From Trichomonas vaginalis G3 (lineage: Eukaryota; Parabasalia; Trichomonadida; Trichomonadidae): a stretch of 64,000 nucleotides of DNA. The notes under the pieces were generated by a model that ran no database searches, was not told the DNA's origin, and was given only the letters and a program-made list of their open reading frames with translations. Made by a program: the position numbers and the translations under genes. The stretch spans positions 25,249,896 to 25,313,895 of the forward strand of contig NC_067206.1 in the NCBI RefSeq assembly GCF_026262505.1, in the 5' to 3' direction. Below, piece after piece: positions 50,992 through 62,073 of this stretch. Positions within the stretch are counted from its first letter, which is position 1. Every line of letters begins with the position of its first letter.

Positions 50992-51307
50992 TTTGTAAGT
51001 AAATATAGCTGTATTATTTGATTAAGGACATGCTTTTTAATATGAGTATAAGTACAAAAAAGATATTTTCTCTCCAATATTAAGTTGAAATATATATATC
51101 TGAAAAATAAGAATGTCATATTCTTTTCTTCATTAATTTGGGCTATTCATCCTTTTTATATGCACCTATGTTTCCACGATAAAAAAATTCAATAAATTAT
51201 AATGAGGAATCAAGTTTTTTGATAGAGAAAATGGAAATAGTGTATGTATAGGTTCTCAATATTAGCAATATTAGATAAGATTTAGGAATAAAACACAAAA
51301 TTTTGTG

Positions 51308-51313
51308 TCACTT
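51308..51313 (+). promoter_or_regulatory. Candidate initiator of the M16C gene
   Basis: TCACTT matches TCA-Y-(T/A); its A lies 40 bases before the ATG, longer than usual for trichomonads, so moderate confidence. Confidence 0.45.
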
Positions 51314-51349
51314 TTTAGGGAAAATCTTGGTTATACAAAAATTCGATTG

Positions 51350-54346
51350 ATGCACAGCGAAGATTCAAGATCAAATCATACGCAGTGCGGAAACGTAGCA
51401 AATGATAGCCAAGAGGTAATTCATGGATTCAAACTCGTCAAATCTAAAGAATTTCCGCAATATAACTTTATTGCGCGAATGTATGTTCACGAGAAGCATG
51501 GGTGTCAATTCCTCAACATCGAAACGAAAGACAATAACAATACATTTGCAATTACAGTCAAAACATTATGTTTTGATGACAGCGGCTCAACGCATGTTTT
51601 AGAGCATATGGTTCTTCATGGTAGCGAGAAATACCCTATCAATGACGTATTCAATGAACTAGAAAAACGTTCAATCGCTTCATATATGAATGCATCTACG
51701 TATTTTGACTGGACACAATACCCGTTCACAACACAAAACGAAAAGGATTTCCATAATATACTCGATGTCTACATGGATGCTGTCTATCACCCACAACTTA
51801 GCGAAAATAATTTCTTGGTCGAGTGCCATCATTTAGAGCCATCCGATCTCAACGATCCCAACTCCCAATTAACACATTGTGGAGTAGTTTACAACGAAAT
51901 GGCTGGTGTTTTATCATCAGAATCAGAATATTATTCAGAAAAGCTTCGTGCAGCATTATTATCCGACACTCCATACAGATTCATCTTTGGCGGTGAACCA
52001 TCATCAATTGCCAAGATGACTTTAGACGATTTAAAGAGCCAACACAAAAAATATTATGCTCCATCGAATTCTTTGTTTTTCCACTACGGATCCTTCGACA
52101 AAGTCAAAATTTTCGAACATGTTAACAGTTTCTTATCAAAAATCGAACCAGTTCATGTAGAATTTCCAATTGAAAATTTAATCCAGCCAAAATGGTCAGA
52201 ACCGAAGCGCATTGAGATAGAAGGTCCAATGGGAACAATGGGTGATGATTCCAAGAAGATCAAGTCGACAATTCAATGGCTAATTGGAGATTGTTCCGAA
52301 GATCAGTTATATTATGACTTATACGTCATAGATGCATTGCTTACAGGATCCTGTGCAGCCTCTCTTTATCAGAAGCTCATTAAGTCCCAAATTGCGGTTG
52401 CATTTCTCGAAACAGGTCCAGATTCATCGATGAAAAACCTGACATTCCACATTGGCGTTGAAGGACTGACAGAAGACAATTTAGAGTTGTTCCACGACAC
52501 AGTTATGGAAACGCTCCAAGAAATTGTCAAAAACGGTTTTTCAAAAGAATTAATTGCTTCTGCCCTTCATTCCATTGAAATTACTGAGCGCAGGATCTCG
52601 GGAAATTTCGGCAAGAGGCTCCTCAACTCAATGACGAGCGAGTGGGTCATGGGTCTCGATCCATTTAAAGTCATGGATGTTACAAAGTATTTGGAAGATT
52701 TGAGGGAAAGAATCGAGTCGAACGAAAACTATTTGGAAAACATTGTTGACAAATATCTCTTGAACAACAAGTCAAGAATACATTTCGTAATGAGACCTGT
52801 TAAGAATTTCATCGAAGATAGAAATAAAAAAGTGCAAAATGAATTGAATGATTTACAAAATACGTTATCTGATGAAGAGAAACTGAAAATTGTTGAAACA
52901 GCGAAAAAACTGAAGAAACATGTTGAAGAACCGAAACCATTGCATCTATTACCATCTGTTAAACCAAAAGATATCGAAAGATCATTAATTCCATTGACGA
53001 TGTCAAAAGAAAATGGAATTTGGGTGTTTGAAGTTCCTACAAACGGTATCGTTTACGGGCGTATCAGATGTGAAGTGAATTTGAATGATCTTTTGATACG
53101 AGACACGAGAATTTTTGCCAATTGTTTTGCAGCGATAGGATGTGGAGATTTAGATGATGAACAATTCAGTATACAAGAAGATCTTTATACAGGAGGTCTC
53201 GTGCCAAGTGTTGTTGTTGATACTGATACAACTTCAAAAGAAGATAATCCGAAATTATATGTAATTTTGTCTTTTTCGTGTTTGGAAAGAAACATTGAAA
53301 AAACTTTGTCACTTTTACGATCAGTTCTTTTTGAACCATATTTAGAAAACAAAGAACAGATCATTGCATTGACAAATATGTTGGCAAGTGAATATACTGA
53401 TGATATCATGGATTCCGGATCTACTTTCGCTTCAATTTGTTCTCAATCGAAATTAAGAAGATCTTCTGCAATTGAAGAAATTATTGAAGGTGTCACGTTT
53501 CTTAAACGCATCACTTCACTTACGGAATATGAAGACAACCATGACGAGATTGTTCAAATCGTTAGTGACTTTTATCACAATGTGTTTAGGAAAGGAAAAT
53601 TCGATGCTTCTTTGAATTGCGAAAAGAAAAACGCTGAAATTTTGAAACCAAAAATTTTTGAGTTACTTCAAGAATTGAACAAAGGAACTGACATGGAAAG
53701 TCTTCAGTCAGAAAGTAGATATGATTTGATTGACGAGTTCATTGACCAACAAAATGAATTCGCAAATAATTTCATCGAAATCGACACTTCAACTAATTTT
53801 ACAAGTGTCTCAAAAATTGCTCCATTATTCAATGAAGATTTGTCAATTGCTACAACAGTGCTTGCAAAACTTCTTGAAGGAGAAATCTTCTACCAAGATG
53901 TCAGACTGAAATTGAATTCTTACGGAGCAATCGCAAGCTACAATTCTGTCAAAGGAACATTCACTTTGTCTTCGTACAGAGATTCGAATTGTCAAGGAGT
54001 TATTAAAGCAGCACATGACTGTTTGGTTAAAGTCAAAAATGGAGAATTTACTGATGAAATGGTTGATAGAGCAATTGTCCAATTATTCACTGCTTTAGAT
54101 AAACCTGTGTCTCCTTCAATTCGTGGTTATTATCTGTTTATGGGTAACTATAACCAGGAAGACAAAGCAAAGAGAAGATTGAAGTATTTGGATGTAAAGA
54201 AAGATGATTTGATTGAAGCAGCCAAATATTTGCTGGAAATGGAAGAGAGAATAACAGTTCTTGGAAATATTTCTGTGTCTCAACCTCCTGATGACTTCTT
54301 AATAGAAAAATTAGCTGATAATGATGAATCTACTACTGAAAATTAA
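51350..54346 (+). CDS. M16C metallopeptidase, presequence-protease (PreP/Cym1) type, 998 aa
   Basis: Large host zinc peptidase. The inverted zinc motif HVLEH is at residues 82-86 within the block STHVLEHMVLHGSEKYP, and the third ligand, the Glu of VVYNEMAG, is at about residue 183, a spacing typical of M16C. The length of about 1000 residues in two homologous halves joined by a helical linker (about 480-550) also fits. These enzymes degrade cleaved targeting peptides and other short peptides in mitochondria, plastids or cytosol; in a trichomonad the hydrogenosome or cytosol would be the place, but no clear hydrogenosomal presequence is seen (start MHSEDSRSNH). The frame is open 15 codons upstream only through a GTG; the first ATG is used. 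No introns. Confidence 0.88.
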   Translation: MHSEDSRSNHTQCGNVANDSQEVIHGFKLVKSKEFPQYNFIARMYVHEKHGCQFLNIETKDNNNTFAITVKTLCFDDSGSTHVLEHMVLHGSEKYPINDVFNELEKRSIASYMNASTYFDWTQYPFTTQNEKDFHNILDVYMDAVYHPQLSENNFLVECHHLEPSDLNDPNSQLTHCGVVYNEMAGVLSSESEYYSEKLRAALLSDTPYRFIFGGEPSSIAKMTLDDLKSQHKKYYAPSNSLFFHYGSFDKVKIFEHVNSFLSKIEPVHVEFPIENLIQPKWSEPKRIEIEGPMGTMGDDSKKIKSTIQWLIGDCSEDQLYYDLYVIDALLTGSCAASLYQKLIKSQIAVAFLETGPDSSMKNLTFHIGVEGLTEDNLELFHDTVMETLQEIVKNGFSKELIASALHSIEITERRISGNFGKRLLNSMTSEWVMGLDPFKVMDVTKYLEDLRERIESNENYLENIVDKYLLNNKSRIHFVMRPVKNFIEDRNKKVQNELNDLQNTLSDEEKLKIVETAKKLKKHVEEPKPLHLLPSVKPKDIERSLIPLTMSKENGIWVFEVPTNGIVYGRIRCEVNLNDLLIRDTRIFANCFAAIGCGDLDDEQFSIQEDLYTGGLVPSVVVDTDTTSKEDNPKLYVILSFSCLERNIEKTLSLLRSVLFEPYLENKEQIIALTNMLASEYTDDIMDSGSTFASICSQSKLRRSSAIEEIIEGVTFLKRITSLTEYEDNHDEIVQIVSDFYHNVFRKGKFDASLNCEKKNAEILKPKIFELLQELNKGTDMESLQSESRYDLIDEFIDQQNEFANNFIEIDTSTNFTSVSKIAPLFNEDLSIATTVLAKLLEGEIFYQDVRLKLNSYGAIASYNSVKGTFTLSSYRDSNCQGVIKAAHDCLVKVKNGEFTDEMVDRAIVQLFTALDKPVSPSIRGYYLFMGNYNQEDKAKRRLKYLDVKKDDLIEAAKYLLEMEERITVLGNISVSQPPDDFLIEKLADNDESTTEN

Positions 54347-55075
54347 TTTTATATATATATTAGAAAAATAAAGACTCTATTTCTTTTTTTAAAAAAAAAA
54401 GCTTTTTTTTTCAAGGATTAATATGTACAAATTGGGAGAAGTCTCATAAGGTCAAAGGTTCCTCTCACAAAGTGACTTTAAATTTTGTGCGAACGAGCAG
54501 ATCTCTCGCTTGAGCCTTTACTCTGTGTTTGGACATAATTATTCAAAATAAGCGCCAAGTTTATGACAATATCGTCAAGCAATGTCTAATGCATATAACA
54601 TGATATTATTTCCAGGGATATTTGGTCATTCAGAAGTTCTTAAGAGTTAACTTCAATCATAAAATAAAGTTTAAAAAATTGCACAAATTGATATTTTAAT
54701 TCCGGATCTATTTGATGAACACATGAATTTTGTACGTTATTTGTGATTTATAAGAAGTAGACACTTGAATTGATCGTAAACATCTAAACTAAGATGGAGA
54801 TTTGAATGAATTCTATAAAATATTTATGATATCTAAAATTGATGAGAAAATATTTCATTTGTAGATTATGTGATGGCTGTAGTATGCTAAAATTTATGGA
54901 AATTAGAAATGTAAAAAAAAAAGAATAACCAAGAATGGCAGCATATCAAATGAGTTATTGGGCGTAAATCATGAAGATAGCCTGTAAAAACGCATGTGGT
55001 CCTACTAATAGGAAATAGTTCTTATAATCATAAGTAATGGCTAAGTTTTGTGATTGTCAAAAATTTTTTTAGTTG
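54347..55075. other. Intergenic spacer
   Basis: AT-rich; an AATAAA at about 54366 and a run of T/A follow the M16C stop. A slightly GC-richer stretch around 54450-54540 (with GCGAACGAGC...CTCGC complementarity) has no gene I can name. No clear initiator before the Rad23-like gene. Confidence 0.5.
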
Positions 55076-56041
55076 ATGATAGTTAAGATCAGAGCTACAA
55101 CTGGTAGGATTTACAAGCTAGAACTTCCACAAAATGCAACAGTAGAACAATTAAAGCAGGCGTTTAAAAAAGTTATTGGATTTTCTCAATTCAAAGTTAA
55201 AATAAAATTCATTTATTTGGCATACATTATGGAAGATGCAAAAACCATTGAATCATACAATATCAAAGATACCGAGTATATTGTAGCATCATTAGAAAAT
55301 AAAAATAAGCAAGATTTATTTGATTTAACGTCAACATTGTATCCACACAATTATATGTATACTAGTCTTCCAACAAATGAACCTCTACCAAATTTCTCGG
55401 ACTCAGATTCCATGAGCAGCAGCGGTGAAGACGAAGAATCTGAATCTGACGGTTTTGAGTACTGCGAATCCATTGAAGGTTTGCAGGAACTCGGCTTCTT
55501 GAAGTCAGACTGCCAAGCTGCTATCAAAGCCGCAATGGGAAACTTTCAAATTGCACTTGCTTATCTTGAAGCTGGAATAATACCAAGCAAAGGCGATGTA
55601 GACAATTTTAACAAATTTATTGATAATGTGAAAGCAAACATTGAAGTTCTCGATGAAAATCCAGACCATTTGAATCAAGTCCTCAACGATTTAGAAAAAA
55701 TACTTCCTGAGCAAGGAGCTCTTTTCAGAGCTAAGCCAGAATTACTAATTCAACGCCTCGGACTTAATCCGAAAGATTTTGATCTCGAAGAAATTCGAAA
55801 TACAGAAGCTATCGACCGCATTACAGCAGAGAATGAAGCATCTAATCCATATTCTCCAAATGACGAAGAAGAACCAATTCCTGATCAAGATCCACTTTCG
55901 AAATTTACTCCTGAAGAACAAGATGCAATTAAGCGACTTTGCGAACTTGGGTTCGATATACATTTAGTTATCCATGTTTACGAAGCATGCGATAAAAATG
56001 AGGCTTTGACAGCTAATTGTTTGCTGGCAATGAACGATTAA
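55076..56041 (+). CDS. Rad23-like ubiquitin receptor (UBL, UBA, STI1-like, UBA), 321 aa
   Basis: Residues 1-75 form a ubiquitin-like domain (MIVKIRATTGRIYKLEL, YNIKDTEYIVAS). A Ser/Asp/Glu-rich linker follows (107-127). The first UBA is at about 130-168 (EGLQELGFLKSDCQAAIKAA), an STI1/XPC-binding-type segment at about 196-232 (HLNQVLNDLEKILPEQGALF), and the second UBA at about 277-320 (EQDAIKRLCELGFDIHLVIH). This order is exactly that of Rad23, which shuttles ubiquitylated proteins to the proteasome and stabilises XPC/Rad4 in nucleotide excision repair. First ATG chosen; the preceding in-frame TTG is not a eukaryotic start. Length is near the usual 350-400 aa. Confidence 0.9.
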   Translation: MIVKIRATTGRIYKLELPQNATVEQLKQAFKKVIGFSQFKVKIKFIYLAYIMEDAKTIESYNIKDTEYIVASLENKNKQDLFDLTSTLYPHNYMYTSLPTNEPLPNFSDSDSMSSSGEDEESESDGFEYCESIEGLQELGFLKSDCQAAIKAAMGNFQIALAYLEAGIIPSKGDVDNFNKFIDNVKANIEVLDENPDHLNQVLNDLEKILPEQGALFRAKPELLIQRLGLNPKDFDLEEIRNTEAIDRITAENEASNPYSPNDEEEPIPDQDPLSKFTPEEQDAIKRLCELGFDIHLVIHVYEACDKNEALTANCLLAMND

Positions 56042-56583
56042 TATCTTATATTTTATTCTTTTTTGTATGTAAAATTTAATATAACGTATATATCTTACTA
56101 AATTATCTTTCAAATTTCATGAATACATATAATGCAAAATTAAATTTAAAAAAATGTTTTCATCAGGGTCCTTTGAAAAGCAAGGATCTATTCTCAATCT
56201 GAAGGTTTTGGCTTTTGCATGAAAATCTATATATTTTTAAATATGATTCTATAATTTAAATTATTATGATGATGTTACTTATTATTATATGTTGTTTTCA
56301 CCATATAAATAATTACTCTTCCCAAACATGTTTGTCGTTAAGAATGTTCATGCACAGCTTATCTTCAAAATTCACAAACATATTTAGATCTGGGCCAAAC
56401 GCTGTGCATTAGATTAGATTCATTAGATCAGATACTACCCAAATCACATTAGACATTTTTAGTTACAGTTAGACAATATACAAGAAATGAAATCATAGAT
56501 AACTTTTCAATAATTACATTTTGAAATAAATAGATAAATAATATTTTACTCTTGCAATGGATACTACTACAAACAGAAAGAAA
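56042..56583. other. Intergenic spacer between convergent genes
   Basis: AT-rich 3' ends of the Rad23-like and CLASP-like genes; nothing further seen. Confidence 0.5.
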
Positions 56584-58752
56584 CTATATATCCTCATTTG
56601 GATTTTCTCTGATTCTGATACAAGCATCAAGTGTTATAATGTTTTCTTGGTCTAATTCTCCCAAGAAATTATGGAATTCATTACCATAATTAACAACTGT
56701 TGCTGCAATGACATCAAGAACATCTCTCCTCAAATCTTCAATTTCTAATGAAGCAATCATTTGGTCCTTCAACAATTCCAATGCATGAATAACACTTTCC
56801 TTGTCAGCCTTGCCAATTAATCCTGTGAAAGCTACAAAACATCCATGAGTTGGAGAGAAAATATCTGCAATTTCATTAACAATTTGAGGATTTTGTTCGC
56901 AAATGTCTTTCAAGACACTTCCAGCATAAGAAGCAACTTCTTCGCTCTCTTCAGTTAAGAGGACAAGTAATGGAACATATTCTGGATTGAATTCTTTTGC
57001 TTCCTTGATAATTGTTATCAAAATTGTTTGAGTCTTTTCATCGTACATTCCTTCTTGAAGAACTTCGATGTCAACAGGTTTTCCTGTCTTTGCATTCATC
57101 ATTTCCTTTTGTAGTAAGCTAATTATTGTGTCTTGTTCTGTTCCATTGAAAATTTCATCTAATTCTGGTAATTTTGTTTCGACATCAACTAAAACAGACT
57201 TTCTCATGTCATCTGGGATATTGAGAATTGTTCTGATGCATAATTTCTTGTTTGCTTCATATATTTTTTGCAATATATCGATAACTAAAGCAACATTATT
57301 TTTGTATTGATCTCTTTTGATGGTTGCAAGTACTGCTCTTACTTGATCGTCAATATCATCATTATCAAGAGCATTTTCAAGAATTATTGGCATAACAAAT
57401 GGCTGTTCTGATGAATAAAGTAATCTGATTACGCCTTGTTTGCCATAAGCAGTTGACAAAACGTTTATTATCGACTTCGCAGCTGCTTCATCACTAGGAA
57501 GATTTGTAAGGATATCAATAACATATGGAATTAAATAAGATGCGCAGAAATTGCAAAGATCTGTAAGGAAATCAGCAGAAATTTGTGATGATTTCTGCAT
57601 TTCAGCAATAAGGATATCAATTATTGGTGGAAGGAATCCAAACAAATCTGGAGATTCTTGTTTGATATAATTTCTTAATGATTCTATGTCTGATTTTGCA
57701 ATGATATCATCAAGGGTTTGTTTCTGTTCTGGAGTAACTTCGTGATCTTCAAATGGCTCTGGATCTGGAATGAAATCTTCTGTTGCATCGGAATGTCTCT
57801 TCATTGGAGTCTTTCCATCATCTTCCTTTGCGCGTTTTACTGATTTTGTGCTGAGTACAGATAATGGCTTCAATGGCGTCATTCCATTATCAACTCTTAA
57901 TGGAGTTGTTCCATTAAATGCACATCTTGGGATCTTTGAAGGAGTTACACCATTATCTCTTGCTGGTGTCTTTGTAGGGATACCGCTCTTCTTAGATGAT
58001 GTCGAATCAGTTATCTTTGATTTATGAATTGGAATTTTTGATGCAGTTGATTTGGTAGAAAATACTGAAACGCTATCTTCATTTGCGTATTCAGAAGCGA
58101 GGCTACGTATTTTTGAGGATTTGTCTGTCCTTGCTTGATTAATAAAGTATTGGAAACGTCCGGAATAAGATTCTGGCCAAGAAGAGATTGTAGCAATCAT
58201 AGCTTGAAGAGTTGTTAAGCGAGCTTCTTCACTAGGACTTGTAATGCCATTTTCAAGTGTAGCCTTTGTATTTTTACCATAAACGTATTTAACATAATTA
58301 ACAACAGCAAAACGAGCTGAATATGCTATAACTGCAGCACCATTGTTTGTCTTATCAAGAAGTTGTGGGATTATAAAGAAACTTGAAGTGTCCAAATGAT
58401 TTTTCAATGATTTCGCAATTGTAACTAATGCTAAGCATGCACCTTTCATAAGTGTTGATCTTGCATCTGTAAGACATTCAACGAATGATGTAACAATTGT
58501 TCTGAATTCGGCTGCGGATTGTTTAACGTTATTTGTTCCTTTGCAAAGAGCAGCAATTCTTGTTACTGCTTGTAGGCGATCATTCCAATCTGCTGTTCGT
58601 TTTAACTTTGATTCAAACTTTGTAAATTTAGTAAGTCCATCATCAGCAATTACATCATCTCCTGCAAACTCGAATTCGACCTCTAATGAAGAGATAATGT
58701 CTTCTGTTGACATTTCTGAAGGAGTTGAGCTTTTGATGCTTTGGCGACGCAT
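56584..58752 (-). CDS. CLASP-like microtubule plus-end protein, 722 aa
   Basis: Residues about 35-225 form a CLASP_N/TOG-type HEAT domain (LKRTADWNDRLQAVTRIAAL, then SARFAVVNYVKYVYGK). Residues 230-320 are basic and Ser/Thr/Pro-rich with three SxIP motifs: SKIP at 238-241, SGIP at 256-259 and SKIP at 272-275, the signal by which CLASPs and others bind EB1 at growing microtubule ends, plus repeated GxTPxK motifs that look like proline-directed kinase sites. The C-terminal 370 residues are helical repeats (HEAT/CLASP_C-like). CLASPs rescue and stabilise microtubules, relevant for the trichomonad spindle and cytoskeleton. Starts MRRQSIKSST; no convincing initiator upstream. Confidence 0.82.
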   Translation of the reverse strand: MRRQSIKSSTPSEMSTEDIISSLEVEFEFAGDDVIADDGLTKFTKFESKLKRTADWNDRLQAVTRIAALCKGTNNVKQSAAEFRTIVTSFVECLTDARSTLMKGACLALVTIAKSLKNHLDTSSFFIIPQLLDKTNNGAAVIAYSARFAVVNYVKYVYGKNTKATLENGITSPSEEARLTTLQAMIATISSWPESYSGRFQYFINQARTDKSSKIRSLASEYANEDSVSVFSTKSTASKIPIHKSKITDSTSSKKSGIPTKTPARDNGVTPSKIPRCAFNGTTPLRVDNGMTPLKPLSVLSTKSVKRAKEDDGKTPMKRHSDATEDFIPDPEPFEDHEVTPEQKQTLDDIIAKSDIESLRNYIKQESPDLFGFLPPIIDILIAEMQKSSQISADFLTDLCNFCASYLIPYVIDILTNLPSDEAAAKSIINVLSTAYGKQGVIRLLYSSEQPFVMPIILENALDNDDIDDQVRAVLATIKRDQYKNNVALVIDILQKIYEANKKLCIRTILNIPDDMRKSVLVDVETKLPELDEIFNGTEQDTIISLLQKEMMNAKTGKPVDIEVLQEGMYDEKTQTILITIIKEAKEFNPEYVPLLVLLTEESEEVASYAGSVLKDICEQNPQIVNEIADIFSPTHGCFVAFTGLIGKADKESVIHALELLKDQMIASLEIEDLRRDVLDVIAATVVNYGNEFHNFLGELDQENIITLDACIRIRENPNEDI

Positions 58753-59224
58753 TTTTGCAATTTTTAAACGTATACTAAAACCATTTATTACTTCACAATC
58801 AAGTTTCTAACTTGTTTGCAGACGAATAATTAGCCTGAGATAATTTAATGCAGATTCTTATTATCGTACAAGTCAAATCTATACTTTATCATCATATTTT
58901 TTAAGATTTAATTTTTGTTCAAGAAATACCTTATTGAACACTCTTAACTTGTAATTTTTGGATATCTTGTTATTAGAGTATAATTAAATTGGGAAATCAC
59001 TTGAAATGAGATTTGAAATATTAAAATCATGGACAATATGATAAATATTTATTCTATAACAATAGTGCCAAAGTTTTTTGGACTAATTTTAAGATTTCGC
59101 AAAGAAAGAAAAGACATAGAGGATATTGTTGTTGAAAGATTTTCTTTGAACATTAGTCATAACAATGACTCCAGGCTGTTATGCACTGTGTATTTGTTCT
59201 TTCGATGCTATACAGTGGTAAATG
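58753..59224. other. Intergenic spacer
   Basis: AT-rich upstream region of the CLASP-like gene and 3' end of the next minus-strand gene. A short plus-strand open frame (59029-59277) overlaps the neighbour and is not supported. Confidence 0.5.
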
Positions 59225-60682
59225 TCATGAAGCTATTTGCTGTGAATTCTCTGGAATTTTTTCGAATAAATCAATAAAATTGTCCATTGCGGTTTCAAAT
59301 TCTTCATTATCTATATCAGAATCAAAATAGTCATCAAACAGATCACTTTCATTGATTTCATCATAAACTAGCACAGCAACTTGGCAATTTGGATAGTTAT
59401 CCAACAGTTTTGTCAATCCTAAAATGCAATTTTTTCCAAGTTTCTGATGATATTCTAATATTCCCCAAATAAGGATTTGGAGAAAATCTGTAGAGCCAAA
59501 TATGTTTTTGACACTTTGTATTGATAATAATGGAGATGATTTACTGAAAAGTTTGAGGACGCAATGTTTTTGCTCACTTGATATCTCAGATATATTTTGT
59601 GGAATCAATTTATGGAATATTTCAATATTTTCAGCAAAGAAGTCTGCAATAGTGGGTGATTGACTCATCATTATCCCGATAATTGAGTATATTCGCTTGT
59701 GAATTATGCCAAAATTATCTGATTCAAAAATATTAAGAATATTAGAAATAATTTGGAGAAAGCCCATCTTAAGAAGCTTTAAATAAAATCTGTGTGTGGA
59801 ATTTGAAACGATAAGTTTAAAGAAATCAGTTAAATCTTCATAATATTTTCGAATTTGTTCTTTTGGTAATGAGTTGAGAGGATTTGATAATATCCTTTCA
59901 AAGAAGTCATATCTCTTATGGCAATGTTCAATAAATATGTCCAGATGTGATTTAATAATTGGAAGCAAATATTGAAGTGTTGAAATGTAATTTGTGTTTG
60001 CATTTAGCCACCATTCAAATAATAAACGAATAAGATCTTCTGGTGCAGTATCTCTTAATTTATCTAAAAAACATGCCATAAATATAATGATATGGTCGCA
60101 GAGGCACCTGGTGGAATTATTTTCGATAGATGCATAGTAGTTCTGGACTACGAAATGGATAAAATCTTCTGAAATAAATTCAATCCCAAAATTTACTGAA
60201 TTCGATAAAATTTCATAAATAATACATTTGCATTGTTGATTGATATCATTGAGAAGCAGTTTGGATACGAAAAAGGCAGTTTCCGATATTGAATTAGTGT
60301 TTTCATGAGTTTGTTGGTGCTTGAATGATAAGAGGATAAATCTCAGTGTTTTCTCTAATATGTCTTCTAATAATTTTGGAATTAAGATCAAAATATTTTG
60401 AATTTTATCAAATTCATATAATAAAGAGAGCAAAAGTGATGATCTTTCGTCATTCTGGGCTAAGTAACTGCTTAATTCATCAATATAAGAGGAATATTTG
60501 TATTGTTCAAAGTTCTCTTCTGTGAATTCAGTATCAATTATGAAAGCTATTCTATTATAATAGCTTGTATCATGTCCTTCAGTCATATATTTCATAGGAT
60601 TCTCTAACAATAAATGCTCGTCAGTTTTATAAAGATCATTCATTGGATTGCAACCATGAAAATAAAGTAATTCAAATAGCAT
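59225..60682 (-). CDS. Unrecognised helical-repeat protein, 485 aa
   Basis: Long intronless host frame starting MLFELLYFHGCNPMN. The protein is almost wholly alpha-helical with leucine/isoleucine-rich repeats of about 40 residues (for example LLNDINQQCKCIIYEILSN and RIYSIIGIMMSQSP), like an ARM/HEAT-type scaffold, and ends with an acidic stretch (DLFDDYFDSDIDNEEFE). No catalytic motif, signal peptide or membrane segment. An initiator lies 8 bases upstream of the ATG, which supports a real gene and this start. Its family cannot be named. Confidence 0.7.
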   Translation of the reverse strand: MLFELLYFHGCNPMNDLYKTDEHLLLENPMKYMTEGHDTSYYNRIAFIIDTEFTEENFEQYKYSSYIDELSSYLAQNDERSSLLLSLLYEFDKIQNILILIPKLLEDILEKTLRFILLSFKHQQTHENTNSISETAFFVSKLLLNDINQQCKCIIYEILSNSVNFGIEFISEDFIHFVVQNYYASIENNSTRCLCDHIIIFMACFLDKLRDTAPEDLIRLLFEWWLNANTNYISTLQYLLPIIKSHLDIFIEHCHKRYDFFERILSNPLNSLPKEQIRKYYEDLTDFFKLIVSNSTHRFYLKLLKMGFLQIISNILNIFESDNFGIIHKRIYSIIGIMMSQSPTIADFFAENIEIFHKLIPQNISEISSEQKHCVLKLFSKSSPLLSIQSVKNIFGSTDFLQILIWGILEYHQKLGKNCILGLTKLLDNYPNCQVAVLVYDEINESDLFDDYFDSDIDNEEFETAMDNFIDLFEKIPENSQQIAS

Positions 60683-60686
60683 ATAT

Positions 60687-60693
60687 GCAATGA
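60687..60693 (-). promoter_or_regulatory. Initiator (Inr) of the helical-repeat gene
   Basis: On the minus strand TCATTGC, fitting TCA-Y-(T/A), with the A about 8 bases from the ATG at 60682. Confidence 0.6.
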
Positions 60694-62053
60694 GCTTCTA
60701 TATATCCAAAATAATACAAGTATATGAATTTGATGCCTTATGGAAAACAAAATTCCTCACAAAGAGTATTATTCCATAATTAGTTAACTATCGTAATATC
60801 AGAAATATGGAAAAATCAAAGCAGCAAAGTTTCAAAGAAAAAAAAGTGTGTTTTATTCTGATGAGATATTGGATCTACATTAAAGTCACTGAGTTTGTGA
60901 GATTCCATACAAAATGCTTTCTTTTACAATTTTACAAAGTTATGGCCTTTTGTGTTGGAAAAAAAATTCCAAAAAAAAGGTAACTAAACTCCTTTCGCCG
61001 ATTCGATTTGCTCCATATTTAAAATATAGCTTGCATATGTAGAAGAAAAGCTAATTTTGAAGTACGCCCGAAATCCACCAACAGGATTTCGAGCTACTAA
61101 AAAGGTACTTTTAAATGTGATTTTTTTTATAAAAAATTAAATTTATTTTAAGATCAGACTAAAAACTAATTTTATGGAAAATCTATATCGACAAATTTAT
61201 TACTTATTGGGTATATAGATTTTTTGATTATGGCGATTATGTCTGATATGCTTCCAATAAGCCAAAACACATTTCATACTGATTTCTATAAAAGGTATCT
61301 TTATTATAGAAGTGTAAGCTATATCTGTTTGTTTTTTTATTATAACAAATTCAAAATTCTCTTATAAGGACTAGATGAAATCTGTATTATTAAATCATTA
61401 GCTAAATGAAGGTTCAAATAGAAAGTAAATATCAATTTATATGATACTGAAACCAAATAGTTCTTTTAATAAAAGATAACACGCTGAAAATTATTGAGTA
61501 TTTGCAAATCTCAAAAATCTATTGGTGAATTTGGCTCAACTTTTAAAATTATAACATCCATATCAAATCATAAAAGCAGACAAAAATTAAAGCCAAACCT
61601 ATCGGCCAATTTTTTTTGATATTTTGATTTTTGAGGTATACTTTTAAAAGTGGATTTAAAGCACTTATGAAAAAACATTAACTTCTGTCGTTATGATTAT
61701 TGATTTAGACAATAATGATTTTAATCTTTGATTATCAAAACACTAAAGTCATCTTTTTAACATTTGCTTGGTAGCATTAACTCAAGTCTAAAGTACTATT
61801 TTATGTGGCACTCTTAGAATTTTTGTATTCATTGTACACGCTGAAATAGTACCATTAAAGTTATGGCGGACTTTCAAAAAATAGTTTGGTCACCTTTTCC
61901 AAAAAAACAATTTAGATAAAATTTTGGCCAATCTAAGTTATTGTATAAGGAATTTGTTGGATACTTATTTAATTACTCAAGAAAAACACCCTAATTTTTG
62001 ATGCCGCTGTCAGAATTTTGGATGGTGTCATATTTATATTTACAAAAAAAAAT
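60694..62053. other. Intergenic spacer, divergent promoters
   Basis: About 1.4 kb of AT-rich DNA between divergent genes; no repeat or RNA that I can support. It holds the upstream regions of both neighbours. Confidence 0.5.
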
Positions 62054-62059
62054 TCATTT
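62054..62059 (+). promoter_or_regulatory. Initiator (Inr) of the CSN2-like gene
   Basis: TCATTT fits TCA-Y-(T/A); its A (62056) lies 18 bases before the ATG at 62074. Confidence 0.6.
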
Positions 62060-62073
62060 TTTTAAAAAAAAAT

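Noticed and set aside
51305-51349. Longer N-terminus for the M16C peptidase
   Set aside because: The 15 extra codons begin with GTG; nuclear genes here start with ATG, and the extension overlaps the likely initiator.
54450-54540. Possible small RNA gene in a GC-richer intergenic stretch
   Set aside because: Only a short imperfect stem is visible, with no A/B box or other promoter; no support beyond composition.
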